This document shows positions 8,637 to 17,896 of a stretch of DNA of 64,000 nt, one piece after another (positions within the stretch are counted from its first letter, which is position 1; each line of letters opens with the position of its first letter). This DNA is from Clostridia bacterium (GTDB lineage Bacteria > Bacillota > Clostridia > Oscillospirales > Acutalibacteraceae). The notes beneath the pieces are model-generated. The model did not search any database, had not been told where the DNA came from, and saw only the letters and a list, made by a program, of their open reading frames with translations. Where the stretch lies: positions 124,001 through 188,000 of the forward strand of contig JAFUNA010000014.1 of NCBI GenBank assembly GCA_017473165.1, written 5' to 3'. Made by a program: the position numbers and the translations under genes.

Positions 8637-9457
8637 ATAACCATGCCCTCCTCATCACCCGAAAAGCGGTTCATAACCGCCATGCAGATAAGAATGAGTA
8701 TCATCAGCACAAGCGAAATCGATGCACCGAGATTATAGTTATAGGACTGCTGGAACTGTCTTTCGATAACGTCGCCGATAAGGTCAAACGAGCCGCCGCC
8801 AAGCTTTTGGGAAATATAGAACGTACTTACCGACGGAACAAAAACCATTGTGATACCCGAAACGATGCCGGGCATACTCATGGGAATAATGCAGCGTCTG
8901 ATAACCGTTAATCTGTTGCCGCCCAAATCCTGACAGGCTTCAACCATGCTGTGGTCAAGCTTTGCCATAACCGAATAAATGGGCATTATCATGTAGGGCA
9001 GGAAATTATAGACCATACCCAGAATTACCGCACCCGAGGTGTTAATCATGTGAACGGGGTCAATTCCGAGCTTGCCGAGAAGGTTGTTGATTATACCCGT
9101 ATCCTGCAAAAGAGCCATCCATGAATATGTTCTGATGAGAAAGCTCATCCACATGGGAAGCATAACAAGCATAACGAGCGTACGCTGAACCTTTTCCGTT
9201 TTCTGCGAAATGATGTAGGCAATCGGAAACGCAATCAGAAGACAGATAACGGTTGCAACGATTCCGAACCAGATGGAGCGCAGAAATGTGGGAGCATATT
9301 TGCTCAAAGACATTATATTTTCAAAGGTGAAGTTTCCTGCGGCATCGGTAAAGGAATAATAAACAACAAAAATCAGCGGAGCAATGATAAAAAGAACCGA
9401 CCAGACGATATAGGGTGAGGCAACCAGCTTTGAGCCTAAAGAAGAGCGGTTGTTCAT
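8633..9457 (-). CDS. potB: Spermidine/putrescine ABC transporter permease PotB
   Basis: A 274-residue permease pairing with PotC to form the polyamine channel. It has a hydrophobic N-terminal segment ([20 protein letters not shown]), the conserved FLIRTYSWM motif of PotB proteins, and the EAA loop [18 protein letters not shown] for docking to PotA. Its start overlaps the potA stop by four bases, with a GGAGG-rich SD inside potA. It overlaps potC by four bases downstream. Confidence 0.93.
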   Translation of the reverse strand: MNNRSSLGSKLVASPYIVWSVLFIIAPLIFVVYYSFTDAAGNFTFENIMSLSKYAPTFLRSIWFGIVATVICLLIAFPIAYIISQKTEKVQRTLVMLVMLPMWMSFLIRTYSWMALLQDTGIINNLLGKLGIDPVHMINTSGAVILGMVYNFLPYMIMPIYSVMAKLDHSMVEACQDLGGNRLTVIRRCIIPMSMPGIVSGITMVFVPSVSTFYISQKLGGGSFDLIGDVIERQFQQSYNYNLGASISLVLMILILICMAVMNRFSGDEEGMVI

Positions 9458-10578
9458 TCCTCCACCTCCTCCTCTGCATTGGAGAGCTCGTCAAACTCCT
9501 CGCTGAAGGAGCTGTAGTCGCCGTAGATACCCGAATACTCGGATTTTTTCATGATGTGGATTGCGTCGGGCTCGATGAAAAGACCGATTTGGGCACCCTC
9601 GGGCTGATAATCCGTTGTCTGAATCATCCACTTGAAGCCGCCAATATCAACGATTATTTCAAAGTGAACGCCCTTGAAGGTTACGGAGGTTACAACGCCG
9701 CAGAGCATTCCTTTTTCGGGCTCAACAACATCAACATCCTCGGGACGGACAACAACGTCAACCGCCTCGTTTTTGCCGAAGCCCTTGTCAAGGCATTCAA
9801 AGCGGTGACCCGAAAAATCAACAAGTCCGTCAGCTATCATAACGCCGTCAAGAATGTTACTTTCGCCGATGAAATCCGCAACGAATGCGTTCTTGGGCTC
9901 ATTATAAATATCAAGAGGAGTGCCGATTTGCTGAATTACGCCGCCGTCCATAACAACAACGGTGTCAGACATCGAAAGGGCTTCTTCCTGGTCATGAGTA
10001 ACGTAAACAAAGGTTATGCCGAGTCTTTGCTGAATCTTTTTGAGCTCTGCCTGCATATCCTTGCGCAGCTTTAAGTCAAGCGCACCGAGAGGCTCATCAA
10101 GAAGAAGGACTCTGGGCTTGACCGCAAGAGCACGGGCGATTGCAACTCGCTGCTGCTGACCGCCTGAAAGTGAATTTATATTACGCTTGTTGAAGCCCGT
10201 AAGGTTAACCAGAGCGAGCATTTCTTCAACCGTTTCTTTAATCTGCTTTTCGGGAACTTTCTTTATTCTCAAACCGAAAGCAACGTTTTCATAAACATTA
10301 AGGTGGGGAAAAAGGGCATAACGCTGAAAAATAGTGTTAACCTGCCTTTTGTGAGGAGGAACACCATTTATTTTTTTGCCCTCAAAAATAACCTCGCCTT
10401 CGTCGGGCTCAATGAAGCCCGCAATAATTCTCAGGGTTGTGGTTTTTCCGCAGCCCGAGGGACCTAAGAAGGTTATAAACTCCTTGTCACGAATATAAAG
10501 GTTAAGATCTTTAAGCACCTGATTATTTCCGAATGTTACGGAAATGTTTTTCAAATCAATAATCGCATTTTTATTCAA
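9454..10578 (-). CDS. potA: Spermidine/putrescine ABC transporter ATP-binding protein PotA
   Basis: A 374-residue ATPase energising polyamine uptake. Walker A is GPSGCGKTT, the signature is [15 protein letters not shown], Walker B is [10 protein letters not shown], and the H-loop is [15 protein letters not shown]-type regulatory domain occupies residues 240 onward. The start is a TTG with GAGGGG eight bases upstream. It is the first gene of potABCD and carries an acidic Glu/Ser-rich C-terminal tail ([19 protein letters not shown]). Expression is likely driven by the promoter at 10642-10670. Confidence 0.95.
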   Translation of the reverse strand: MNKNAIIDLKNISVTFGNNQVLKDLNLYIRDKEFITFLGPSGCGKTTTLRIIAGFIEPDEGEVIFEGKKINGVPPHKRQVNTIFQRYALFPHLNVYENVAFGLRIKKVPEKQIKETVEEMLALVNLTGFNKRNINSLSGGQQQRVAIARALAVKPRVLLLDEPLGALDLKLRKDMQAELKKIQQRLGITFVYVTHDQEEALSMSDTVVVMDGGVIQQIGTPLDIYNEPKNAFVADFIGESNILDGVMIADGLVDFSGHRFECLDKGFGKNEAVDVVVRPEDVDVVEPEKGMLCGVVTSVTFKGVHFEIIVDIGGFKWMIQTTDYQPEGAQIGLFIEPDAIHIMKKSEYSGIYGDYSSFSEEFDELSNAEEEVEE

Positions 10579-10641
10579 TTATGCAGCCCCTCTCTGCCTT
10601 TGCCGAAAAACGGCGAAGCGGCTTATTATATAGTATAATAA

Positions 10642-10670
10642 AATATAGAGCAAAATCTTGCAAATGTCAA
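10642..10670 (-). promoter_or_regulatory. Sigma-A promoter of the potABCD operon
   Basis: On the minus strand TTGACA (10670-10665), 17 bases, TATATT (10647-10642). It lies about 64 bases upstream of the potA TTG. The rest of the 10579-10876 gap is AT-rich leader and contains the sigG upstream region; no gene is supported there. Confidence 0.75.
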
Positions 10671-10819
10671 CAATTTTTTTAACAAATCCGTGAAAAATCC
10701 AACGCCCTCGGAAATTTTTAAATATTTTTCTTTGATTTGCTCTGTTTTACTCTTAAATGCTCCGTTTTGCTCGATTTTTATTGTTTTAAATTTTTTTGAA
10801 TATTTTTTCATTTTTAATA

Positions 10820-10844
10820 ACCCCGAAGCAATCGGGCAATACTG
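10820..10844 (+). promoter_or_regulatory. Possible forespore (sigma-F/sigma-G type) promoter for sigG
   Basis: GGCAATACTG at 10835-10844 matches nine of ten positions of the sigma-F -10 consensus GGNRANAMTW, about 30 bases upstream of the inferred start. The expected -35 (GYWTA) is only weakly matched by TAATA at 10815-10819. No sigma-A promoter is apparent. In Bacillus, sigG (spoIIIG) is read by sigma-F and sigma-G, which fits. Tentative. Confidence 0.35.
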
Positions 10845-10876
10845 TTATTGCCATTAAATGTATCGGGGGGATTTTT

Positions 10877-11653
10877 CTGCAGTTCAACAAGGTTGAGATT
10901 TGCGGGGTTAACACCTCAAAGCTCAAAGTTCTTAAGGAAAGCGAAAAAATGGAGCTTTTAAAAAAAGCACGGGCGGGAGATAAAAAAGCAAGAGAGGATT
11001 TGGTAACTGGAAATTTAAGGCTTGTTTTAAGCGTTATTCAGCGGTTTTCAAACAGGGGCGAAAACCCCGATGACCTTTTTCAGGTGGGGTGTATTGGTCT
11101 TATTAAAGCAATCGATAACTTTGATTTGTCGCTCGACGTGCGGTTCAGCACATATGCCTGCCCAATGATAATCGGCGAAGTACGGCGGCATTTGAGGGAC
11201 AACAATCCCGTGAGAGTCAGCCGCTCGGTGAGGGATACGGCATACCATGCAATGCAGGTGCGTGAAAGGCTCATAAACGAGCTTGAACGTGACCCCACTC
11301 CCGAAGAAATTGCCAAGGAGCTGGGCATTGAAAAGGAGAGCGTTGTTATTGCACTCGATGCCATAGTTGAGCCTGTTTCGCTCAATGAGCCCGTTTATTC
11401 CGACGGCGGTGACACGATTTATGTTATGGACCAGATAGGCGACAGCGAAAATGATGAAAGCTGGCTTGACGAAATTCTTCTCAAGCAGGCAATAAAAGAC
11501 CTTAACCCCAGAGAGAAAAAAATCCTTCATCTGCGTTTCATGCAGGGCAAAACGCAAATGGAGGTTGCAAACGAAATCGGAATTTCACAGGCACAGGTTT
11601 CAAGGCTCGAAAAGGGTGCAATAAAGCGTATCAAGGAGAATAACAGAGCGTAG
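10877..11653 (+). CDS. sigG: RNA polymerase sporulation sigma factor SigG, apparent CTG start
   Basis: This is the late-forespore sigma factor for endospore formation. It opens with the SigG hallmark NKVEICGV, followed by region 2 (NLRLVLSVIQRF, DDLFQVGCIGLIKAIDNFD, FSTYACPMIIGEVRR), region 3 (NNPVRVSRSVRDTAY) and region 4 (LNPREKKILHLRF, GISQAQVSRLEK). Homology and an SD (GGGGGG, six bases upstream) both point to the CTG at 10877, giving 258 residues, close to Bacillus SigG (260). The only upstream in-frame alternatives lengthen the protein by 27 non-conserved residues without an SD. Unlike in Bacillus, no sigE or spoIIGA is adjacent. Confidence 0.92.
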   Translation: MQFNKVEICGVNTSKLKVLKESEKMELLKKARAGDKKAREDLVTGNLRLVLSVIQRFSNRGENPDDLFQVGCIGLIKAIDNFDLSLDVRFSTYACPMIIGEVRRHLRDNNPVRVSRSVRDTAYHAMQVRERLINELERDPTPEEIAKELGIEKESVVIALDAIVEPVSLNEPVYSDGGDTIYVMDQIGDSENDESWLDEILLKQAIKDLNPREKKILHLRFMQGKTQMEVANEIGISQAQVSRLEKGAIKRIKENNRA

Positions 11654-11657
11654 AAAA

Positions 11658-11682
11658 AGGCGGTCAGAAGACCGCCTTGAAT
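11658..11682. terminator. Bidirectional terminator between sigG and the metallophosphoesterase gene
   Basis: Eight-bp stem (AGGCGGTC with GACCGCCT) and AGAA loop. The A-rich flank at 11654-11658 gives a good T run for minus-strand transcripts; the + side has a weaker T tract. Confidence 0.75.
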
Positions 11683-11685
11683 TCT

Positions 11686-13053
11686 TTATTTCTCAACAAC
11701 ATATGTTGCATAAGCAAGAAGCTGACCCTTGAGGAAATCGCAGGCTGTGAATACGATGCAGTCATCATAAACCGTAATAATCATGCCCTCGGATTTACGC
11801 ATATAGTTCTCGGTTGTGTCATCGGAATTCATACTTGTTGTTCTGGGAGAAGATACGCTTGAAAGATGAACCATTGTTGCATATGTGCCGTTATGGTTTG
11901 TGATATTGAGCTGGGGATTGATTTCCTGCATGGAATATGCCCAATGCGAATGACCGTTGAAGAAAACAACGTTTTCATACTTTTCCATCATTCCTCTGAA
12001 ACGGATTTCATCGGCTGCACCGGGTGTGAAAACAAGGTCATAATGATGTCCCTTTTCGGTAAGAAGATTTCCTTCACCCATCATAGGCTCACCCTCTGCG
12101 TTTGCAAGGAAGGTATGGAAGAAAATGAATACGGATTTATCCTTATAAGTTTCAAGCTGTGCCTCAAGCCAGTTGAGCTGCTCATCCTTAAGAATTCGGC
12201 TGGTCCGGGCGTCGCCGTAGTCCCACTGATACTGTGAAAGGAAGATGAAAGCGTCGCCGTTTGCCGATTCGGGTGCATAAACGAAGTCAAGACCGTTATC
12301 CGCAACCGCCTTAACGCCATCCGCCTTTGTTTTGCCGTAAACACCCTCATTGACAAGCTCCTGCCAGTTCATGAGCTCATAATATTCGCTTACGTCATGG
12401 TTACCCGTGCAGGTGTAAACGGGGAAGTCATAGTTTGATGCAATACTGTTGAATTTTTCAAAAGCATCTCTTTCGCCGTCTGCAGAAATATCGCCCGACA
12501 TTCCCACAAGTTCAACATCAAAGCCTTCAATGAAATTGAGAGCATTGGGGAAGGTAATGGTTGCGTCGTCGCCCGTAAGCAAGCCGTTATATCTGTTGAA
12601 ATGAAGATCGCTCAACGCACCGAAGCTGTATTCTTTTTTACCGTAATCGGCGATTTTTTCATCGGGAATTTCGATTGTGTCCGCAACAACTCCGTTTTTG
12701 AGTGCAATAACGGTTTCGGCGCCCTCGGGAATGGCTGTGAAGCTGATGATTTCCGTGCTTCCCGTGCCGCCCTTGACCTTAACCTCGGCAAATTCGCTGT
12801 AGTAAGCAGCCTTGCCCTTAACCTCAACAAAAAGCTTTTCGCCGTTTTCGTTTCCCCAGAAAAGGTCATATGTTCCGCCGATTTTCGACTCAACTGTAAC
12901 CGTGCCCGCTGCAGAGCCGGCTTTATCGTTTGCAAAATCATACTCAATCTGTGCGGTATCTCCGACGCCGGGAATCGAAACCGAAATGCCGTTGATTGCA
13001 ATAATCATGGGCATGAACATGGCAAGAAAGGCTGCAATAAATTTGGTTAACAT
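11686..13053 (-). CDS. Secreted metallophosphoesterase
   Basis: A 455-residue exported calcineurin-like phosphoesterase. An N-terminal signal (residues 1-20, MLTKFIAAFLAMFMPMIIA) precedes a beta-rich domain of about 115 residues. The catalytic domain carries the di-metal motifs in order: LSDLHFNRY, MSGDISADGER, CTGNHDVSEYY and FNGHSHWAY. The start is supported by GGAG before the ATG. The physiological substrate is unknown; related secreted enzymes act on nucleotides, phospholipids or phosphorylated glycans. It lies 21 bases after the YhhN gene on the same strand and probably shares its message. Confidence 0.85.
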   Translation of the reverse strand: MLTKFIAAFLAMFMPMIIAINGISVSIPGVGDTAQIEYDFANDKAGSAAGTVTVESKIGGTYDLFWGNENGEKLFVEVKGKAAYYSEFAEVKVKGGTGSTEIISFTAIPEGAETVIALKNGVVADTIEIPDEKIADYGKKEYSFGALSDLHFNRYNGLLTGDDATITFPNALNFIEGFDVELVGMSGDISADGERDAFEKFNSIASNYDFPVYTCTGNHDVSEYYELMNWQELVNEGVYGKTKADGVKAVADNGLDFVYAPESANGDAFIFLSQYQWDYGDARTSRILKDEQLNWLEAQLETYKDKSVFIFFHTFLANAEGEPMMGEGNLLTEKGHHYDLVFTPGAADEIRFRGMMEKYENVVFFNGHSHWAYSMQEINPQLNITNHNGTYATMVHLSSVSSPRTTSMNSDDTTENYMRKSEGMIITVYDDCIVFTACDFLKGQLLAYATYVVEK

Positions 13054-13074
13054 GGTTTTATTTCTCCTTCGGTT

Positions 13075-13764
13075 TTATTTCATGAGTGCAACAGACATTG
13101 CAAGCAAAATCTGTGCGGGGTAATAGGTTGAAAGCTCAACGGTTACCCAGACATTTTTTCTTTTGACGGGGGTAAAATAGAGCAGTCCAAGACAGGTGTC
13201 GCTGATAAGAAACAGGATTGAGCCGACAAACGCAACAATGCCTGCAGGAGTTTTCATTGTGATTGCCATAACGCCTGCCGCAGCCGCCTTATAAATCAGC
13301 GTGCCGTAATAAATCGCCATAACAATTTTCAGCTTGCCGTCGATTTTCATTTTGAAAACTTTAATCATAACCGCCGCAAGTCCGATTCCGCAGATGCCGA
13401 TTATCAGGGCAACAACATTGAAGCTGCTTGTTTCAATGAACGCACAAAGGCAGAAGATATGGCTCACGAGAAAATAGAGCGTACCCAGCGGAACAAGCTG
13501 ACCCTTGAAGGTCGGCGCAACTTCCTTTATGCCAAGAAGAATATCGCCGCAGAAACCGAAAAGCAACGCAAAGCAGATAAGCACAAAATAATATGTATCG
13601 GCGGGATTCATGCCGTAGCCCACAACGGCAACGGAAACAAATCCGAAGCTTGCCATAAATTTGCAGAGCATACCTTCAAACGCCTTGTTCTTACGCCGCA
13701 GGGTGATACATCCGATTGCAAACGCAACGGTTAAAACAGACAGCATAACACAAATTGGTGACAT
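13075..13764 (-). CDS. YhhN (lysoplasmalogenase/TMEM86-like) family membrane protein
   Basis: A 229-residue protein with about eight membrane helices. The family pattern shows in FCGDILLG, FLVSHIFCLCAF, GSILFLISDTCLGL and a C-terminal STYYPAQILLA. Some YhhN/TMEM86 members hydrolyse the vinyl-ether bond of lysoplasmalogens, and Clostridia do make plasmalogens, but activity of this protein is inference. A GGGAGG SD precedes the ATG at 13764. It is followed closely by the secreted phosphoesterase gene. Confidence 0.8.
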   Translation of the reverse strand: MSPICVMLSVLTVAFAIGCITLRRKNKAFEGMLCKFMASFGFVSVAVVGYGMNPADTYYFVLICFALLFGFCGDILLGIKEVAPTFKGQLVPLGTLYFLVSHIFCLCAFIETSSFNVVALIIGICGIGLAAVMIKVFKMKIDGKLKIVMAIYYGTLIYKAAAAGVMAITMKTPAGIVAFVGSILFLISDTCLGLLYFTPVKRKNVWVTVELSTYYPAQILLAMSVALMK

Positions 13765-13788
13765 AATTTTACCTCCCTTATTCAGTTT

Positions 13789-14523
13789 TTATTTTTCAGA
13801 CACCGCCCATCTCCCGACGGGTTCAAATCCGATTTTCCCGTAGAAATCAACAAGCCCGTCATTTCTGCAAAAAAGATAAACCTCCTTATCGGATTTTTCT
13901 TTTGCAAGAGCGCCCACAAGCTTTGAGGCACAGCCCTTGCCCCGTGCGGATTTTTTTGTTGCAACCGCACCGAGCAAAACGCTTTTTTCGCCCTCAAAAA
14001 GAGCAAACGCACAGGCTGAAATTTCATTGCCGATTTCAGCCGCCGCAAGGGATGCCGTTTGTTTGTTGAGCCGTGCACAGACATCTGTCAGAAAAGCGTT
14101 GTAATCGCCAAGCTCAAAGCCGCAGGATATGAGCAGATTATAGATTTCTTTTTTGTCGCAGTCACGGAGAATTCCGTCCGCTTCCGCTTTTGCACCGCCT
14201 TTATATTTAACGGTGAATGACGATTTTGAGGGCTCGATTCCGAGCTTTTTCATTGCTTCTTCATCACAGGTAAGGCTTGAATATCCCACAGCACCGATAA
14301 AGCAGAAAAGCTCCTCAAAATCCGCATTTTCAAGACAGCAAAGGGTCATGTTGCCGTCAACCCTTGAAATTGCGGCTGCTGGAATTCCGTCAACCCTCTG
14401 CACCCAGAACATTGCAAAGCTTTGGTTTGTTCCGTAGGTTTTTTCGAGTGCGGTTATCCTTGCCGCATAGGGGTCTGCGGGCAGAAATGAAAGCTCACCG
14501 CCGTTTTCGCAGAGGCTTACCAT
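13789..14523 (-). CDS. GNAT family N-acetyltransferase
   Basis: A 244-residue protein. The C-terminal half has the GNAT acetyl-CoA site, seen as LGAVATKKSARGKGCASKLV (residues about 181-200), followed by YLFCRNDGLVDFYGKIGFEPVGRW. The N-terminal half (a CLENADFEELFCFIGAVG region) is typical of two-domain GNAT proteins of unknown substrate in Clostridia. Its ATG lies within the last codons of the M42 peptidase gene upstream (TGG TAA), so the two are translationally coupled. Cytoplasmic; substrate unknown. Confidence 0.8.
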   Translation of the reverse strand: MVSLCENGGELSFLPADPYAARITALEKTYGTNQSFAMFWVQRVDGIPAAAISRVDGNMTLCCLENADFEELFCFIGAVGYSSLTCDEEAMKKLGIEPSKSSFTVKYKGGAKAEADGILRDCDKKEIYNLLISCGFELGDYNAFLTDVCARLNKQTASLAAAEIGNEISACAFALFEGEKSVLLGAVATKKSARGKGCASKLVGALAKEKSDKEVYLFCRNDGLVDFYGKIGFEPVGRWAVSEK

Positions 14524-15536
14524 TTTGCAAACTCCTCCGCCATTGCTTTAATAAGCTTCAGACTTTCGTCAACATCGCTGTATTTTATAACACAGCTTGG
14601 TGAATGCAGATAGCGGCAGGGCACGGAAACCGTCAGCACCTTAACTCCGCCTCTGCTTTTATGAATTGCACCCGCATCGTTTCCTCCCGCAACCATGGTT
14701 TTGGGCTGGCAGGCAATGCCTTCTCTTTCGGCAACCTCAAAGGCTTTGTCGAAAAGCTCTTTGTTATAGATTGTGCTTCTGTCCATGAAAGAAACTGTGC
14801 CGCCCTTGCCGCAGATGCACACTCTTTTTTCGTCTTTAACGCCCGAAATATCCGCCGCCGTTGTTGTTTCAACAACTATTGCATAGTCGGGTGCGATTGT
14901 GAATGCGGATGCCTGTGCACCTCTTGTTCCGATTTCTTCCTGCGTGCTGAATGAAAACCATGCGTCATATTGAAGCTCGCTTCTGATAAGCTCAATAAGA
15001 ATTGCACAGCCCGCTCTGTCGTCAAGTGCTTTTGATTTCACGAATCCGTTGCCGAATTCAACAAAATCTCCCGCAAACCATGCGGCATCGCCGGGGCGGA
15101 CATATTCTTCCGCCTCTGCCTTATCCTTTGCACCGATATCGATATACAAATCCTCGGACTTGGGAATGTCAGCCTCCGCACCCTTGTCAACAAGGTGTAC
15201 GGGCTTTATTCCGATTACGCCGTTGACCGCCTTGTCGCCGACCCTGACGGCTCTGCCGAGCATAACACGGCTGTCAATTCCGCCCACTTTCGCAAATTTG
15301 AGATATCCTTCAGCGGTTATTGCGGTTATAATCATGCCGACCTCGTCCATATGAGCATCAAGCATAACCTTGTTCTTTGCGGGATTTTTACCCTTTTTGA
15401 AAACAATCAGATTTCCGAGCGGGTCAACGCTGTATTCCGCATAATCCTTGATTTTTTCGATTATATAATCACGAACGGCGTTTTCTCTGCCCGATATTCC
15501 CGACAAAGTGCAGAGCTCTTTTATCATTTCAAGCAT
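14517..15536 (-). CDS. M42 family metallopeptidase (glutamyl/PepA-type aminopeptidase), copy 1
   Basis: A 339-residue di-zinc aminopeptidase. The motifs are MLDAHMDEVGMI (first His), KALDDRAGCAIL (bridging Asp), FSTQEEIGTRGAQ (catalytic Glu and Glu ligand), IVVETT (acidic ligand) and the final His in PCRYLHSPSC. The ATG at 15536 (MLEMIKELC) is chosen over an in-frame codon at 15614 because an AAAGGGG SD lies just upstream and paralogues start here. It overlaps the preceding paralogue by eight bases. M42 enzymes often form large dodecameric shells; this one probably trims cytoplasmic peptides. Confidence 0.9.
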   Translation of the reverse strand: MLEMIKELCTLSGISGRENAVRDYIIEKIKDYAEYSVDPLGNLIVFKKGKNPAKNKVMLDAHMDEVGMIITAITAEGYLKFAKVGGIDSRVMLGRAVRVGDKAVNGVIGIKPVHLVDKGAEADIPKSEDLYIDIGAKDKAEAEEYVRPGDAAWFAGDFVEFGNGFVKSKALDDRAGCAILIELIRSELQYDAWFSFSTQEEIGTRGAQASAFTIAPDYAIVVETTTAADISGVKDEKRVCICGKGGTVSFMDRSTIYNKELFDKAFEVAEREGIACQPKTMVAGGNDAGAIHKSRGGVKVLTVSVPCRYLHSPSCVIKYSDVDESLKLIKAMAEEFAKW

Positions 15537-16563
15537 TCTTACCGCCCCTTTCCGTGATATATTCCGCCATAAGTCTTGCTGTACTTTCGATATCCTCAAG
15601 GTCGCAGACCTCAACGGCGGTATGCATATTGCGAAGTGGAATTGAAAGAAGTGCGGTTTTCACTCCCCTGCCCGAAACCTGAATTTCGTCGCAGTTTGTG
15701 CCTGTTTTGCCGCCCATAACCTCGGGCTGACTCGGAATATTTTTCTTTTCCGCAATTTCGGAAAGCTTTCTGCTCATTTCATAATCAAGCGACGGTGCAT
15801 AGCCTATCATCGTTCCGCCGCCGAGCTTTGCGTATTTTTCGCCGCTCACTCCGGGTGCCGATGCAAAGCTTACGTCAGCGGCAATCGCTTCGTCTGCAGC
15901 TGCAGCAAACGCTCCTGCCTGTGCACCGCTTCCGCCCGTTTCCTCCTGAACGGAAAACATAACGCTGATTTTACAGCCGAGCTTTTTATCTTTGATTAAT
16001 TCAAGGCATCTCAGAATCGCCGCAACGCCCGCCCTGTCATCAATTGAGGGTGATGCAACACGGCTTCCGAGAAGCTCGGAATAAGCTCCGTTGAAGGTAA
16101 TTCTGTCGCCGAGTGAAACAACCTTCTCGGCTTCTTCTTTTGTCATGCCGATGTCAACGGCAATTTCATCAAATCCCTTTGCTTTGTTTGAATCCTCGGG
16201 CTTTGACAGATGGGGAGGAGTTGAGGTTATCACTCCGAAAACATTCTCTTTTCCGTGAACGGTAACCTCTGCAGCTGCAAGCACACGGATATCCGCTCCG
16301 CCGCACTTTGCAACCTTGAGAAAGCCGTCTTCATCGATTGCGGTAACAATCAGACCTATCTGGTCAAGGTGAGCATCAAGAAGAATGTGAGTTTCACCCT
16401 CACCCGCTGTGCCCGTCACGCTGCCGAGAGGGTCAATTTTTGCAGGCATATATTTTTCAAGCAGCTTCGCCGCAGCTTTTGCCGCTTCGTTCTCCGCTCC
16501 CGATACGCCTTTTGCAGCACAAAGCTCCTTGAGCAGAGCGGAAACTTCGCTGAAATTATTCAT
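15529..16563 (-). CDS. M42 family metallopeptidase, copy 2
   Basis: A 344-residue paralogue of the downstream M42 gene. The motifs are LLDAHLDQIGLI, SIDDRAGVAAIL, FSVQEETGGSGAQ, ADVSFA and LRNMHTAVEVC. Copy 2 has Gln in place of Glu after the first His motif (HLDQ versus HMDE) and TGG in place of IGT, hinting at different specificity. The ATG at 16563 with GGAAG seven bases upstream is preferred over a TTG at 16581. The two copies overlap by eight bases and are probably co-translated, so hetero-oligomers are possible. Confidence 0.9.
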   Translation of the reverse strand: MNNFSEVSALLKELCAAKGVSGAENEAAKAAAKLLEKYMPAKIDPLGSVTGTAGEGETHILLDAHLDQIGLIVTAIDEDGFLKVAKCGGADIRVLAAAEVTVHGKENVFGVITSTPPHLSKPEDSNKAKGFDEIAVDIGMTKEEAEKVVSLGDRITFNGAYSELLGSRVASPSIDDRAGVAAILRCLELIKDKKLGCKISVMFSVQEETGGSGAQAGAFAAAADEAIAADVSFASAPGVSGEKYAKLGGGTMIGYAPSLDYEMSRKLSEIAEKKNIPSQPEVMGGKTGTNCDEIQVSGRGVKTALLSIPLRNMHTAVEVCDLEDIESTARLMAEYITERGGKNA

Positions 16564-16615
16564 GTTATCACTTCCAAACAAATCAAGGTTGACCCCGAAG
16601 AGCCAACCTTTTATA

Positions 16616-17896
16616 TTATAAAACCTTTACGCCGCCTTCGGGACGGATATTGAGAACATAGCAGGATTTTTCGCCGAAAACAGCACAGATTCTTGTTCTG
16701 AATTCGTCAAGCATTTCCATGGGAACAAAAGCCTGAATTGTTCCCGCAAAGCCGCCGCCGTGAACTCTCCATGCACCCTTGCCGCAGAGAGCATCCTGGC
16801 AGATTGCAAGTGCAACGCTTACGGGCTGGTCGGAGGGTGCTTTGCAGGTGTAAACATTCTGGTTATACATATATGACGAAAATCCGCTTTCGACTATAAG
16901 AGCCTTGAAGCCTTCAAAATCACCGCTTTTAAGAGCTTCAGCCTGCTTGTCAACACGGGCGTTTTCATTATAGAAGTGCATTGCACGCAGAACTGCTCTG
17001 TCGCCTGCAGAATCACGGACAACGGAGATATTCTTTTCAAATTCTGCTCTGTCAACGTCACGGAGAACAGCTTTGCCGAATTTTGCCGCAACGGCTTCCA
17101 TTTCGCCTCTTACGGCTGCGTATTCATCCGTGAGGTCTGCGTGGTTTCCGCCTGTGTCAACAATGCAGAGAGCATGGTTGCAGGATGCAAAATCAAAATC
17201 AACCTTGTTGATAACGGGAACTGCGGGGTCTTTGAAATCAATCTGAACAAAGCCGCCTACGGAGCAAGCCATCTGGTCCATAAGACCGCAGGGCTTTCCG
17301 AAATATTCGTTTTCGGCAAACTGGGCAATCTGTGCAATTTCAACCGCACTTACCTTGCCGCCGTTGAAAAGATGGTTGAGAATTGTTCCTATAAGCACCT
17401 CAAAAGCCGCAGAGGATGAAAGTCCCGAGCCCGAAAGAACATCGGAAACGGTTGCGGCATCAAAGCCGCCGATATTATAGCCTCTGTTTTTGAAGGCTGC
17501 ACAAACGCCTCTGATAAGCGACTCGGATTTTCCTCTTTCAGAAGGCATAACACCAAGATTTGCAAGGTCAACGGCATCGATTTTGTAGCCCTCGGACTTA
17601 ACTCTGACAATGTTATCTTCGTTTGCCGAAACAACCGCTACCGCATCAAGGTTTACGCTTGCGGCAAGAACCTTGCCGTGGTTATGGTCGGTATGGTTGC
17701 CGCCGACCTCCGTTCTGCCGGGTGCGGAGTAAATTTCAACCTCTCTGCCCGCTCCGAAAAGAGCCTCAAATCTTGAAACAAGCTGAATATATCTCTCTTT
17801 CTGTGCCGCTGTATCCTCTTTTTTATAAATTCTCGCAAAAGCGGAGTCATATTCCGTTCCCACAAGCTTTTCTTTTAAAGGTTCTGTTTTAATCAT
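16616..17896 (-). CDS. galK: Galactokinase
   Basis: A 426-residue GHMP kinase that phosphorylates galactose with ATP in the Leloir pathway. The galactokinase signature PGRTEVGGNHTDHNHG sits near residue 60, the ATP loop VLSGSGLSSSAAFE near 165, and motif 3 RVHGGGFAGTIQAF near 380. The catalytic Asp is in PCGLMDQMACSVGG. The family length is usually about 390; the additional N-terminal 40 residues are common in Clostridia. No galT or galE is nearby. The ATG overlaps the stop of the VTT membrane gene by eight bases. Confidence 0.92.
   Translation of the reverse strand: MIKTEPLKEKLVGTEYDSAFARIYKKEDTAAQKERYIQLVSRFEALFGAGREVEIYSAPGRTEVGGNHTDHNHGKVLAASVNLDAVAVVSANEDNIVRVKSEGYKIDAVDLANLGVMPSERGKSESLIRGVCAAFKNRGYNIGGFDAATVSDVLSGSGLSSSAAFEVLIGTILNHLFNGGKVSAVEIAQIAQFAENEYFGKPCGLMDQMACSVGGFVQIDFKDPAVPVINKVDFDFASCNHALCIVDTGGNHADLTDEYAAVRGEMEAVAAKFGKAVLRDVDRAEFEKNISVVRDSAGDRAVLRAMHFYNENARVDKQAEALKSGDFEGFKALIVESGFSSYMYNQNVYTCKAPSDQPVSVALAICQDALCGKGAWRVHGGGFAGTIQAFVPMEMLDEFRTRICAVFGEKSCYVLNIRPEGGVKVL

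Noticed and set aside
10626-10811. Minus-strand frame of 61 codons upstream of potA
   Set aside because: Lys/Phe-rich translation of AT-rich leader DNA with no SD; the potA promoter lies inside it.
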